This document shows, in pieces, positions 1 through 11,965 of a stretch of DNA of 64,000 nucleotides. A model generated the notes under the pieces. That model was not told the DNA's origin. It made no database searches and saw only the letters and a program-made list of their open reading frames with translations. The stretch spans positions 60,965,126-61,029,125 of the forward strand of contig JAVIAB010000092.1 in NCBI GenBank assembly GCA_032433765.1, read 5' to 3'. The stretch's first letter is position 1. The number at the start of each line of letters is the position of its first letter. The DNA is from Megaustenia siamemsis (taxonomy: Eukaryota > Mollusca > Gastropoda > Stylommatophora > Ariophantidae). Made by a program: the position numbers and the translations under genes.

Positions 1-1141
1 TAAAAATCTAACATACGAAGTTTTGCATATTGATACACGAAGAAACCGATTTGTAGGGGTAAGTCCCAAACAGATTTCTTTTTCTCCATATCAATTTCAA
101 AAAGAGCCTCCCCTATTTCAGTCATCTTTTTAAATCGGGAATTATTTATCATTTTCGATATCGCGTCCCCTGAACGTACGAGACAGCGCTATGATTGGCC
201 TTATTGGTTAGAGTCTTCCCATAGGCTGAGTTTCCCAAGAGCTTCATTGTATCACTAACTATAGATTGATTTTCGTCTAGATCACCAGCCCGCCTAGCGT
301 CAGAAACCATTTCTCCAAACTTTTTAAAACAACTAGACGGTTGATATTCTATCACTTGATAGATTTTTGTTACCTCTAACCCATGATCTAAATACCATTT
401 TAACAGTGGTGTTGCCAACAAAATTTTTTTCCCGACATAACTACCGATTAGAGTGCGACGCGGGGTTGACAGCAAATTATGTTTGAGGGCATATTCACCC
501 ATAAACGAGCCAATATCATCACGCGTGACGTCAATATTTTTGAAAATTGGAGTCATCTCACTGAAATATTCCTTCAGGCGGTCGGGGACGTGTATATCAC
601 ATTCCACTAATCCAAAGCATGTCCCATCTGAAACAGAAGTCAGAATCTGTTTCTCACTAAGAGGGAGCCCTTCTTTAGAGTAAGAGGGTCTAGCTCGAGG
701 GATGGCTTTAGAAAGGAAAGCCCTAATGGTTGGGTCAGACTTTTTCAGAGCCTGCCACTCACATTCCCACATAACTTCTACTGGGACTTTGACCGCCTCA
801 GTTAGATAGGTGTGTATCTCACATGTTTTTTCAAACAGCTCGAACAAGGGCTTATTATTAACAGGGTTTCTAGCTTTACCTTTGGTGAGGGGACAGTCTT
901 TGTGACCATGGTACAAACAACCATGAAAATTATAGACTATTCTATTGGCTTTATCCCACCCATCCACGGGGATGTTTCTATCACCTAACCGAAACTCCCT
1001 CCCGTTAAACTGAGTTTTCAACTCCACCCCTTTTTGATGAGCGACCCACGTTAGCCACTCTCTACTTTGTTGGACATAATAGTTATCTTTTTCGACCCTA
1101 AACCCGGTCTCTAGCATTAGATGCAACAAAAGTGGCACCAT
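1..1141 (-). pseudogene. polB fragment, left (inverted) copy
   Basis: This is an internal part of a family-B DNA polymerase of the viral/organellar (protein-primed) type, near-identical to the plus-strand copy at about 5238-6350. The reading frame is open from 1141 to 149. It contains the polymerase motif B (KLLGNSAYGKTL, near 210-250). The frame breaks at about 160-175 where one base is missing relative to the other copy, then continues in another frame to the window edge. Motif A and everything upstream are absent, because the copy starts abruptly at the loop (about 1120-1141). The apparent start codon at 1141 comes from loop sequence and is not a real start. Two single-base breaks that disrupt the right copy near 5380 and 5525 are not present here, so the two copies decayed independently. 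Confidence 0.85.
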
Positions 1142-1290
1142 ATTTCTTATATAAATAGTCTACCGGCAGATCGAGGCACATTTTTTGGTGCCGTTTTCCC
1201 TTATATGAGAGTCTACTCGGCCAATCACTGGATATACACTACTAATTTTTGGTTGATTTTTCAGGTAAATTTAATACATGGGCGTGTCAA
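1142..1290. other. Loop segment of element 1, homologous to the loop of element 2
   Basis: The stretch with 'cttatataaatagtctac', 'cagatcgaggcacatttttt', 'ggtgccgtttt' and 'ttatatgagagtcta' is shared with 42703-42775 in the centre of the palindromic element. On its right side it keeps a degraded copy of the inward-facing terminal motif (tatacactact) followed by aatttttgg. It marks the symmetry point of the element. Confidence 0.7.
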
Positions 1291-2060
1291 ATATTATGTT
1301 TGAGGTATACCAATAGGTTAAATTTCAATTTTTTATCGATTTCATGGGCGTAACCGCCAAAAATGGGTACGGGGGTAGTAATTTCAAAAGTTGTTTTTAT
1401 GTAAATTCTTGATACGGGGATGTTTAATATAAAGTTTGGGGTATGTCTAGGTGTTAAATTTATTATTTTTAACAGTTTCATGGGCGTAACCGCCAAAAAA
1501 TGGGTACGGGGTTAGTAATTTCAAAAGTTTTTTTTTATGTAAATTCTTGATACGGGGATGCTTAATATAAAGTTTGGGGTATTCTAGCTGTTAAATTTTC
1601 TATTTTTAACAGTTTCATGGGCGTAACCATCAAAAATGGGTAAGGGGGCAACGCTCATAAAAGTGGTTTTTTAGTAATTTTTTGTTATTGGGATGTCTTA
1701 AATAAAGGTTAGAGTAATCCTAGAGTGTAAATTTACTATTTCTAACGGTTTCATGGGCGTAACCATCAAATATGGATAAGGGGGTAACAATTTTTAAAGT
1801 GGTTTTTATGTAAATTCTTGATACGGGGATGTCTAATATAAAGTTTTTTTGTATGTCTTGATGTTAAATTTACGACTATTTAACAGTTTCATGGGCGTAG
1901 CCACCAAAAATGATCAAGGGAGTAACAGTCATAAAAGTGGTTGTTAAGTAAATTTTGCTATGTGGATGTCTAAAATAACATCTGGGGTAAGTTTAGAGTG
2001 TAAATTTACTACTCGTAACAGTTTCATGGGCGTAGCCCTCAAAAAGAGCCAAGGGGAAAA
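1291..2060. repeat. About 136-bp tandem repeats (element 1 block)
   Basis: There are about six diverged units, each with 'tttcatgggcgtaaccgcc', 'aaaatgggta', a 'gtaatttcaaaagt' segment and 'ggggatg(c/t)(t)taatataaagttt'. The same unit recurs at 41430-42560 and 42880-44160 in element 2. The short open frames inside it recur in shifted frames with each unit and are not taken as genes. Confidence 0.85.
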
Positions 2061-2557
2061 CTCATATAAAATTGCCTGGTATTGCATCAGAGATCAAAAT
2101 CTATTTTTAGAAACTCCACGGGCATCGCGTCAGCCGTCAAAAGCTATTTTTAGTAACACTTCCGGTATTGCATCAGCGGTCAGTTCTATTTTTAGTAACA
2201 CTTCCGATGTTTCTGGCGTATATATAACGCGACTGTGAAGCTTGTAATCAGACTTTCGCTTACAGTTGTTGACGACGGATGTGTCTCGTGCCTTGAAACA
2301 CATAAAAAGTAAGTGTTATCTTAGTTCTTTAATATTATAGTATGTTACTTTAGTAACCTATTTTCGATAAGTTGGTTGATTAGTATCCACGTGTTACTTT
2401 TGTAACCTAATTTCGATAAGTTGGTTTTTTAGTATCCACATGTTACTTTTGTAACCTAATTTCGATAGTTCTCATTGTTTACTTTTCTTGTTTCCTTTCT
2501 TGTAATGTTTACTGTTCTTTACTATTTAGTTGTAATGTTTCAATTTCTTTTCTACAG
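2061..2557 (+). promoter_or_regulatory. Promoter-like leader of polB, with a possible 5'-UTR intron
   Basis: Three imperfect copies of a block with 'tattttta(g)' and 'aacacttccg' lie at about 2090-2205. A TATA-like element (TATATATAA, 2219-2227) follows. A strong donor GTAAGT (2309-2314) and an acceptor TTTCTACAG ending at 2557, directly before the polB ATG, suggest a 249-bp leader intron. Inside it, three copies of a roughly 56-bp unit ('gttacttttgtaacctaatt') lie at about 2342-2467. The promoter and intron calls rest on consensus signals only. Confidence 0.45.
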
Positions 2558-5500
2558 ATGTCTAACACTTGTCATATCTGTTCCAAAACTGTCACCCGGA
2601 GCCGGATCGTAAAACGATACGTAGCTAGTGTACATGGGCGTCAGGAATACAAATGTGATGTTTGTGAACGAATATATACAAGAGTAGACAGCCTTGCAAG
2701 ACATATCAAGACAGACCATCCTGTATCTCTTGCCTCAGTAGTTCCTGCATCACCAACCCCTGCCTCAGCAGCTAATGCACCTTCTAAAGAGACCAGTGCT
2801 ACCCCAAATATGTGCTACATCTGTCAACAACGCTTCACTGGGCAAGCCATTTGCAAGTACATCTTGCTAGCCATGACATAGCTGTGGACACCTCAAAACC
2901 ATCAACGCAAGCGGGTCCACTGGTATTGACAACCTCACGCAAGCGGTCAGTAAAGATTTCGACTCAAGAGCTCTCAAAGAGACCAAGATTTATTAATGAA
3001 ATAGACTCTTTAAATAAGTTACCCCGAGATATTAGGAAGATATATAAGAACAACTGGTTAGCTATTAGAACACATGAACGTATGACCAAATACATGGACA
3101 CGTACACTATATTTCATCAGTCTGATACTCCTATAGATTGGAAGACCCTTGTAAGCCCAATTTTTCTAGCCCAGAAAAAGCGTTTCAAGGTGTATTATAG
3201 TCATCATCTAGTTTTAAGACATAGGGAGACACAGGGGTTGCGTTACTTTCACGCAGGCTCAAATAACGCGACCGGGTTAGACAAACCCTTGTTAGTTAAC
3301 AACAAAAATGACTTTGAAACATTTGTTGATAGATTAAATGAAAGTGATATATTAGGGTATGCAAATAAAAATAGGGAGACAACCAAATATACCTTAGAAG
3401 CCTTAGTCAGTACGAGTGTTTATGTTTATAAACTTCAAGATTATCCTATAGGGTGTCTGATAGATATCCCACCTTACATTGCATCGAACCACGGCATTAA
3501 TACCCTTCAAAACGACTCCAAATCTAAGTTTACGATGATAATCTCTGCTTCTTCCGTTGTCTAGCTATCCATAGAGGTGCCTCTGTTAAAGATGTTAGGA
3601 AGGCTTCGAGACTACTTTTCAAACAGTTTAACCCGTCTCTAATGTTAAGTAACTTTCCCGGTGTAACTCTTGCTGAAATGTCTCTCTTAGAAAATTTTTT
3701 TTCAGTAGACATATATATTTTTTAGTTTGATTCTGAACAAGCCTTGCGTATTGTCCTGAGAAGTGGGAGTAGTTATAGCGAAACTCTCCGTCTTTTACTT
3801 TACAAAAGCCACTTCTTTTATATAAATGCTCTTTCTAGGGCTAGTAAAAGCTTTTCTTGTGGAAAATGTTGGAAATTGTGGAAAGAGTTTTGGCGTATGG
3901 ATAAGCACGAAAAAGCTTGCAATGGGGATATGGCTGTAGAGACATATAAGGGTGGGGTTTACTCTTCACCTGAAAGTGTATGGGACGCGATCAGTGCTGA
4001 AGGGATAAGTACTCCAGAGTCTTTTATTTACCCATTCAGGGCGACATTCGATTATGAATGTTATTTTGATAGTAGGAATGTTCCCCGAGAGACGCACTCG
4101 ACTACCTTTGTAGCTAAACACGTACCCCTCTCCTGCTCTATAGCGTCAAATGTCCCCGGATGGGAGGCCCCAAAATGCTTCATAACCAAGGGTGACCCAC
4201 AAATTTTAGTTAGTCAGATGCTTGATTATCTCACTGATATAGCTGCTAAGGCATACTCGTTGTTGCGAGATCGGTTTGAAAGTATTTTTACTCAACTCCA
4301 TGCTCTAAATAAAGACAAGATAATGGTTAGGTTTGATGAATATTTAAAAGAGCTTCCCGTGCTAGGGTTTAACTCGGGAAATATGACGTCAACGTCATTA
4401 AACCTTACTTAATAAAGCACTTCATGGATGCCACTCCACAAGTGGACGAAGAAGGCGATAGTATGGAAGAGGAGGAAGAAGCCGATGTTATCGAAGAAGA
4501 GGAAGATAAAATGGAAGTAGACTACAAAGTAGAAAAACCGTTCAAGTTTATAGTTAAAAGAAACAATAACTTCATGTGTATTTCAACACAGAATCTAAAA
4601 TTCTTAGATATAGTAAACTATCTAGCCCCCGGGTTTAGCTATAGTAAATATCTGGCAGCTATAAGATTAGTGAGACAAAGAGTTACTTTTGTTATGAATA
4701 TATAGATGATCCCCAAAAGTTGGAGGAGACAGAACTACCCCCACACAAAGCGTTTTATTCGTCGTTAAAAAAAATTCCAATATTTCCAAGGAGAAGTACG
4801 CTCTGTGTAAAAAGGTCTGGAAGGACAATAACATGACCACCCTTAGGGACTTTTTGGTGTCGTATAATAACAAAGATGTTGTCCCATTCTTAGAAGCATT
4901 AGAGCAGCAGGTTCGTTTTTATGGGTAGCGGGGTGTGGACTGTTTTAAAGACGCCCTTTCGGTTCCTGGTGTTTGTTTAAAGTATCTTTTTAAGACCGTT
5001 GATAGGGGTGTAATGTTTAGTTTATGTTCGAGCAAACAGGCGAGTCTACACACAATGATTAGAGATAATATCGTTGGAGCTCCCGCTATAATATTTCATA
5101 GGTATCATGAAGTAGGCAAAACGTTTATTAGAGGAGGAAAGCTGGTCCAATCCATCCAAGGTTACGATGCCAACGCGTTGTATCTTTGGGCTCTGATGAA
5201 CCTGATGCCAACAGATTATCCAATTATTAGAAGAATGGAGACCGGGTTTAGGGTCGAAAAAGATAACTATTATGTCCAACAAAGTAGAGCGAGGCTAACG
5301 TGGGTCGCTCATCAAAAAGGGGTGGAGTTGAAAACTCAGTTTAACGGGAGGGAGTTTCGGTTAGGTGATAGAACATCCCGTGGATGGGTGGGATAAAGCC
5401 AATATAATAGTCTATAATTTTCATGGTTGTTTGTACCATGGTCACAAAGACTGTCCCCTCACCAAAGGTAAAGCTAGAAACCCTGTTAATAATAAGCCCT

Positions 5501-6896
5501 TGTTCGAGCTGTTTGAAAAAAAACATGTGAGATACACACCTATCTAACTGAGACGGTCAAAGTCCCAGTAGAAGTTATGTGGGAATGTGAGTGGCAGGCT
5601 CTGAAAAAGTCTGACCCAACCATTAGGGCTTTCCTTTCTAAAGCCATCCCTCGAGCTAGACCCTCTTACTCTAAAGAAGGGCTCCCTCTTAGTGAGAAAC
5701 AGATTCTGACTTCTGTTTCACATGGGACATGCTTTGGATTAGTGGAATGTGATCTACACCTCCCCGACCGCCTGAAGGAATATTTCAGTGAGATGACTCC
5801 AATTTTCAAAAATATTGACGTCACGCGTGATGATATTGGCTCGTTTATGGGTGAATATGCCCTCAAACATAATTTGCTGTCAACCCCGCGTCGCACTCTA
5901 ATCGGTAGTTATGTCGGGGAAAAAATTTTGTTGGCAACACCACTGTTAAAATGGTATTTAGATCATGGGTTAGAGGTAACAAAAATCTATCAAGTGATAG
6001 AATATCAACCGTCTAGTTGTTTAAAAAGTTTGGAGAAATGGTTTCTGACGCTAGGCGGGCTGGTGATCTAGACGAAAATCAATCTATAGTAAGTGATACA
6101 ATGAAGCTCTTGGGAAACTCAGCCTATGGGAAGACTCTAACCAATAAGGCCAATCATAGCGCTGTCTCGTACGTTCAAGGGGGATGCGATATCGAAAATG
6201 ATAAATAATTCCCGATTTAAAAAGATGACTGAAATAGGGGAGGCTCTTTTTGAAATTGATATGGAGAAAAAGAAAACGGTTTGGGACTTACCCCTACAAA
6301 TCGGTTTCTTCGTGTATCAATATGCAAAACTGCGTATGTTAGATTTTTATTTCGAGTTCTTAGATAAGTTTTTAGATAGGTCCAACTTTCAGTTATGTGA
6401 AACAGATACTGATAGTTTATACTTGGCCTTAAGTGCACCTAATTTAGAGGATATAGTTAAGTCAGGTCTGCGGAATGAGTTTAATAGCGTATATAAAGAT
6501 TGGTTTCCTGCCGAGTTTTGCGATGAACATATTAGCAAGACAGATTGTATAAGCTGTAAGGGTGTTAAAGCGTACACCAAACGAATGCCAGGTCTTTTTA
6601 AACTAGAGTACGAAGGGACAGCTCTTGTTAGCTTATGTAGTAAGACGTACTATTGTAGTGGGGATTACGATAAAATCAGTTGTAAAGGGCTAAGCAAGCA
6701 ACACAACAAATTAGATAAAGATATGTTTTTAGAGGTTCTCGCCACGCAAAAGGCCAAGGGTGGGAAAAATGTAGGATTCAAAGTCTTAAATAATTCCATG
6801 TTTTCCTACAGTCAAACAAGAAATGCTCTTTCCTATTTCTATATAAAAAGAAAGGTAGCTGATGATAATGTCTCGACTACGCCTCTAGATATCTAA
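2558..6896 (+). pseudogene. Family-B DNA polymerase with N-terminal zinc fingers, broken
   Basis: This is the replication polymerase of the element, in the protein-primed-type PolB family (DNA_pol_B_2). Order seen: two C2H2-like fingers (about 2567-2710; the second, C-x2-C...H-x4-H, is complete, the first is irregular) and a third CxxC near 2814. An OTU-protease-like box D-N-x-C-F-F-R-C-L-A lies at 3537-3566, and another Cys/His finger at about 3859-3920. Exo I follows (TFDYECYF, D and E kept, about 4045-4070), then an acidic stretch at about 4445-4530 and an Exo II-like segment (FLDIVNYLAPG, about 4600-4635). Exo III is Y-N-N-K-D near 4863. Motif A is YDANALYLW (about 5163-5190), motif B KLLGNSAYG (about 6104-6130), and motif C DTDS (about 6405-6416). 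The stop is at 6894-6896. The frame is interrupted near 2870, 3540, 3722 (stop), 4400, 4690, 4926 (stop), 5380, 5530, 6020 and 6180, so it is non-functional. OTU-likeness is inference from one motif. Confidence 0.88.
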
Positions 6897-7358
6897 TTCT
6901 TTACACTACCAGTTTAGACTGACCAGCTATCTCTAACAGTTTCACCCCTTATGATTCATTGATCACACAACGCTTTGTATTATATATTTACTTCGTTCAC
7001 TGAATATGTTTGTAATGTTATATAATATCAATGTATGTTATATAACTATTGAGATAATAAAAGAATAAAATATATCTTTTGTCTTCTGTTTTATATTGAT
7101 CGTTTTTCATTGATGTTGTATAATCTACTAACCTATCACTAGCGCTCACCAAGTACACTAAGCGCTCCAAAGTCAGCACACACCAGACAAACAGGTCACT
7201 TCCGGGATCACCTACACGAGAAATCAACATCCCGACACGAGCGGTCATGGTTAACTCCCCACGTCTCTCATGTACATGTGGTGCGCTGCGCACCACACTA
7301 TATATCTTTGTTAATTTAGCGCCTAAATTCGACCCATTTTCCTTCCTGCTATACTACT
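6897..7358. repeat. Right terminal region of element 1
   Basis: This is the polB 3'-flank and element terminus. Two AATAAA signals (7056-7061 and 7064-7069) stand about 160 bp after the polB stop. A GC-richer segment with 'gtgcgctgcgcac' and 'gttaatttagcgcctaaat' precedes the end at ...GCTATACTACT (7358). The same order occurs at 47571-48070, where gcgcgccgcgcgc replaces the gtgcgctgcgcac palindrome. The sequence after 'gcctaaat' has diverged from element 2 except for the last 10 bases. Confidence 0.8.
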
Positions 7359-10300
7359 GTCGCTCACCTCTATATGACTTTTCTCACCTATTCTAGTAAT
7401 GGCAGTCAACTGTGTGGGTGTCGCTCACCTCTTTATGCCTTCTCTCACCATTCCTAGTAATGCCTGTCATCTGTGTGGGTGTCACTCACCTCTATATGTC
7501 TTCTCTCACCAATCCTAGTAATGGCTGTCATCTGTGTGGGTGTCGCTCACATCTATATGTCTTCTCTCACCAATCCTAGTAATGGCTGTCATCTGTGTGG
7601 GTGTCACTCACCTCTATATGTCTTCTCTCACCGATCCTAGTAATGGCAGTCAACTGTGTGGGTGTCGCTCACCTTTATATGCCTTCTCTCACCGATCCTA
7701 GTAATGGCAGTCAGCAGCGTGGGTGTCGCTCACCTCTATATGCCTTCTCTCATCGATCCTTGTAATGGCAGTCAGCAGTGTGGGTGTCGCTCACCTCTAT
7801 ATGTCTTCTCTCACCGATCCTAGTAATGGCAATCAACTGTGTGGGTGTCGCTCACCTCTATATGTCTTCTCTCACCGATCCTTGTAATGGCAATGAACTG
7901 TGTGGGTGTCGCTCACCTCTATATGTCTTCTCTCACCGATCCTAGTAATGGCAGTCAACTGTGTGGGTGTCGCTCGCCTCTATACGCCTTCTCTCACCTA
8001 TCCTAGTAATGGCAGTAAACTGTGTGGGTGTCGCTCACCTCTATATGTCTTCTCTCACCGATCCTAGTAATGGCAGTCAACTGTGTGGGTGTCGCTCGCC
8101 TCTATACGCCTTCTCTCACCTATCCTAGTAATGGCAGTAAACTGTGTGGGTGTCGCTCGCCTCTATATGCCTTCTCTCATCGATCCTAGTGATGGCAGTA
8201 AACTGTGTGGGTGTCGCTCGCCTCTATATGCCTTCTCTCATCGATCCTAGTGATGGCAGTGAACTGTGTGGGTGTCGCTCGCATCTATATGCCTTCTCTC
8301 ACCCATCCTAGTAATGGCAGTCAACTATGTGGGTGTCGCTCACCTCTATGCGCCTTCTCTCATCTATCCTAGTAAAGGCAATGAAAAGTGTGGGTGTCGC
8401 TCACCTCTATATGCCTTCTCTCATCGATCCTAGTAATGGCAGTGAACTGTGTGGGTGTCGCTCGCATCTATATGCCTTCTCTCACCTATCCTAGTAATGG
8501 CAGTCAACTGTGTGGGTGTCGCTCGCCTCTATATGCCTTCTCTCACCGATCCTAGTAATGGCAGTCAACTGTGTGGGTGTCGCTCACCTTTATATGCCTT
8601 CTCTCACCGATCCTTGTAATGGCAGTCAGCAGCGTGGGTGTCGCTCACCTCTATATGCCTTCTCTTATCGATCCTTGTAATGGCAGTCAGCAGTGTGGGT
8701 GTCGCTCACCTCTATATGTCTTCTCTCACCGATCCTAGTAATGGCAGTCAACTGTGTGGGTGTCGCTCACCTCTTTTATGCCTTCTCTCACCAATCCTAG
8801 TAATGCCTGTCATCTGTGTGGGTGTCGCTCACCTCTATATGTCTTCTCTCACCAATCCTAGTAATGGCTGTCATCTGTTTGGGTGTCGCTCACATCTATA
8901 TGTCTTCTCTCACCAATCCTAGTAATGGCTGTCATCTGTGTGGGTGTCACTCACCTCTATATGCCTTCTCTCACCGATCCTAGTAATGGCAGTCAACTGT
9001 GTGGGTGTCGCTCACCTTTATATGCCTTCTCTCACCGATCCTAGTAATGGCAGTCAGCAGCGTGGGTGTCGCTCACCTCTATATGCCTTCTCTCATCGAT
9101 CCTTGTAATGGCAGTCAGCAGTGTGGGTGTCGCTCACCTCTATATGTCTTCTCTCAACGATCCTAGTAATGGCAATCAACTGTGTGGGTGTCGCTCACCT
9201 CTATATGTCTTCTCTCACCGATCTTTGTAATGGCAATGAACTGTGTGGGTGTCGCTCACCTCTATATGTCTTCTCTCACCAATCCTAGTAATGGCTGTCA
9301 TCTGTTTGGGTGTCGCTCACATCTATATGTCTTCTCTCACCAATCCTAGTAATGGCTGTCATCTGTGTGGGTGTCACTCACCTCTATATGCCTTCTCTCA
9401 CCGATCCTAGTAATGGCAGTCAACTGTGTGGGTGTCGCTCACCTTTATATGCCTTCTCTCACCGATCCTAGTAATGGCAGTCAGCAGCGTGGGTGTCGCT
9501 CACCTCTATATGCCTTCTCTCATCGATCCTTGTAATGGCAGTCAGCAGTGTGGGTGTCGCTCACCTCTATATGTCTTCTCTCAACGATCCTAGTAATGGC
9601 AATCAACTGTGTGGGTGTCGCTCACCTCTATATGTCTTCTCTCACCGATCTTTGTAATGGCAATGAACTGTGTGGGTGTCGCTCACCTCTATATGTCTTC
9701 TCTCACCGATCCTAGTAATGGCAGTGAACTGTGTGGGTGTCGCTCGCCTCTATACGCCTTCTCTCACCTATCCTTGTAATGGCAGTCAACTGTGTGGGTG
9801 TCGCTCGCCTCTATATGTCTTCTCTCACCTATCCTAGTAATGGCAGTCAACTGCGTGGGTGTCGCTCGCCTCTATACGCCTTTTCTCATCTATCCTAGTA
9901 ATGGCAATGAAATGTGTGGGTGTCGCTCACCTCTATATGTCTTCTCTCACCTATCCTAGTAATGGCAGTCAACTGCGTGGGTGTCGCTCGCCTCTATACG
10001 CCTTCTCTCACCTATCCTAGTAATGGCAGTCAGCAGTGTGGGTGTCGCTCACCTCTATATGCCTTCTCTCATCGATCCTAGTAATGGCAGTGAACTGTGT
10101 GGGTGTCGCTCGCATCTATATGCCTTCTCTCACCTATCCTAGTAATGGCAGTCAACTGTGTGGGTGTCGCTCGCCTCTATATGTCTTCTCTCACCTATCC
10201 TAGTAATGACAGTCAACTGTGTGGGTGTCGCTCACCTCTATACGCCTTCTCTCATCTATCCTAGTAATGGCAGTTAACTGTGTGGGTGTCGCTCACCTCT

Positions 10301-10668
10301 ATATGCCTTCTCTCACCGATCCTAGTAATGGCAGTTAACTGTGTGGGTGTCGCTCACCTCTATATGCCTTCTCTCACCGATCCTAGTAATGGCAGTTAAC
10401 TGTGTGGGTGTCGCTCACCTCTATATGCCTTCTCTCACCGATCCTAGTAATGGCATTTAACTGTGTGGGTGTCGCTCGCCTCTATATGCCTTCTCTCACC
10501 GATCCTAGTAATGGCAGTTAACTGTGTGGGTGTCGCTCGCCTCTATATGCCTTCTCTCACCGATCCTAGTAATGGCAGTTAACTGTGTGGGTGTCGCTCG
10601 CCTCTATATTCCTTCTCTCCCTATCCTAGTAATGGCAGTCAACTGTGTGGGTGTCGCTCACCTCTTTC
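7359..10668. repeat. 61-bp satellite array, about 54 units
   Basis: This is a head-to-tail array with period 61 bp. Each unit carries 'gtcgctcacctctatatg', 'ccttctctcaccgatcctag', 'taatggcagtcaactgtgtg' and 'ggt'. Groups of units repeat as blocks; for example, the run of variant units at about 8880-9240 recurs at about 9300-9660. This indicates higher-order duplication. Element 1 sits at its left edge. Open frames inside the array exist only because 61 bp cycles through the frames. Confidence 0.95.
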
Positions 10669-10815
10669 AGTTCGGATGTTGACATGTACATTTGCCCCCA
10701 AATATAATTTATAATAACATAATAATCACCGTAGATAATTTGTGTCCGGTATTTCCTAATGGAAATTTATTTTAGTTATCTCCCTTGTAGTAAATTGTGA
10801 CAAATAAATAAATAA

Positions 10816-10882
<67 letters not shown>

Positions 10883-11499
10883 AATTAATTAATTCTTTTT
10901 TTTTGGATGGGGGGCTGGGTGGTGGTGGTGGTCTTTTACTGGATTTTGCACAGGCAAAATAATTAGTATCATAATCAGATAGAATGCAACATGTTCAAGA
11001 AACGTTTCTGTTCCAGCATTAATCACAAAAATGGTAAGATGTCCAGGACAGTCATAGGGAGCACATTGATTTTGTGTTAATGTCTCTTGTTTATAGAATG
11101 CAGATCATCACTAGATCACCACTTCACAATGTAAAATTTAAAATATCATGAAAGTTAATGAAGGGTTGAATACAACAATAGGTGACAAGTATGATCAGCT
11201 GACAGTCATGAAATAAAAATTGTATACAGAAGATGACGTCAGTATGTTTACATATAATTCTACGAATATTGAAACTACATTAAAAAGCCTGGGCAAATAT
11301 GCCGCTTACAAGAAACTGACATATAACAACATGTAACCTTGGTATGTGTGATGTGAGAATTTGGAAGGCTGTTGGAGAATTCAATATTTTGCAACCAAAT
11401 ATTGGACACTAATTAAAGAAATGAACAAAAACTGAAGAAAGCCCCCTTCCCAAAGCTGAATAACAATGAAATCAGATGACTGCAGCGTTTATGTGACTT
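10669..11499. other. Unassigned AT-rich DNA with a microsatellite
   Basis: After the satellite comes AT-rich sequence with (AAAT)n and (TA)n at about 10803-10880 and a G-rich 'ggtggtggtggt' near 10918. I see no exon or conserved protein here. Confidence 0.6.
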
Positions 11500-11965
11500 A
11501 TTTTATTGGCTTCAATGACTCCAATGGCAAAAATTATGGAAAATAGGTTCGACCAATAATTAGAATTACTGTTAAGTTATTCTCAAATGGGGTTCAGAAA
11601 AAAAATCAGAGGATGTACTAACGTTCTATTCACCTTTAAAACAGCTAGCAGAAAAGACGACAGAATACAATCAAAGTTTGCACATACATTTCATTGACCA
11701 TAAAAAAGCTTTCAACCGAGTTAACAAAGAACAATTGTGGGAGATACAAACAATGTACGGAGTAAGTCAACATCTAATCAATCTTAAAGTTTATATATCA
11801 ACAGCACCTGCACAGTCAGAATAGTAACAGATTACACGGACCAATTCGAAGTTAGATCAGAAGTGAAAGACCGGTGCATACAATCCCTCCTATTGTTTAT
11901 GACATACATGGACTATATATCCATGTTAGCCAATCCACTAGACACAAAGGAGATCAACGACCATC
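11500..11965 (+). mobile_element. RTE-like LINE relic, 5' part (interrupted by a younger LINE)
   Basis: This matches the reverse-transcriptase region of the LINE at about 59470-59890: the 'attctcaaatggggttc' segment, the motif A region (S/D-H-K-K-A-F-N-R) near 11690-11730, and the following stretch up to 'gagatcaac'. It carries stops and frameshifts. It breaks off at the 9-bp duplication acgaccatc (11957-11965) and resumes after 15045. Confidence 0.8.

Larger units (their letters stand above)
1..7358. mobile_element. Element 1: polB element with head-to-head polymerase copies (left end outside window)
   Basis: This is a partial, degenerate DNA transposon or integrated virus-like element. From left to right it holds a minus-strand polB fragment, a short loop, a block of about 136-bp tandem repeats, a promoter-like stretch, a plus-strand polB pseudogene, and a terminal region ending in CTATACTACT at 7358. 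The terminal 460 bp (poly-A region, the segment with 'gttaatttagcgcctaaat', and the ACTACT end) match the ends of the palindromic element at 37444-48070, so the right boundary is well supported. The next six bases are gtcgct. This would be half of a 6-bp target duplication, but the left end is not in the window to confirm it. Protein-primed-type PolB, AG...CT ends and a related copy with a 6-bp duplication fit the Maverick/Polinton group. No integrase, ATPase, protease or capsid gene is visible here. Confidence 0.8.

Noticed and set aside
453..683. Plus-strand 76-codon frame (and its mirror at 5666-5896)
   Set aside because: Antisense shadow of polB, present in both copies only because the coding strand is conserved.
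8638..8922. 94-codon frame in the 61-bp satellite
   Set aside because: Chance frame created by variant units. Neighbouring units carry stops in the same position.
7359..10668. CRISPR-like array
   Set aside because: Units are contiguous with no unique spacers, and the genome is eukaryotic.
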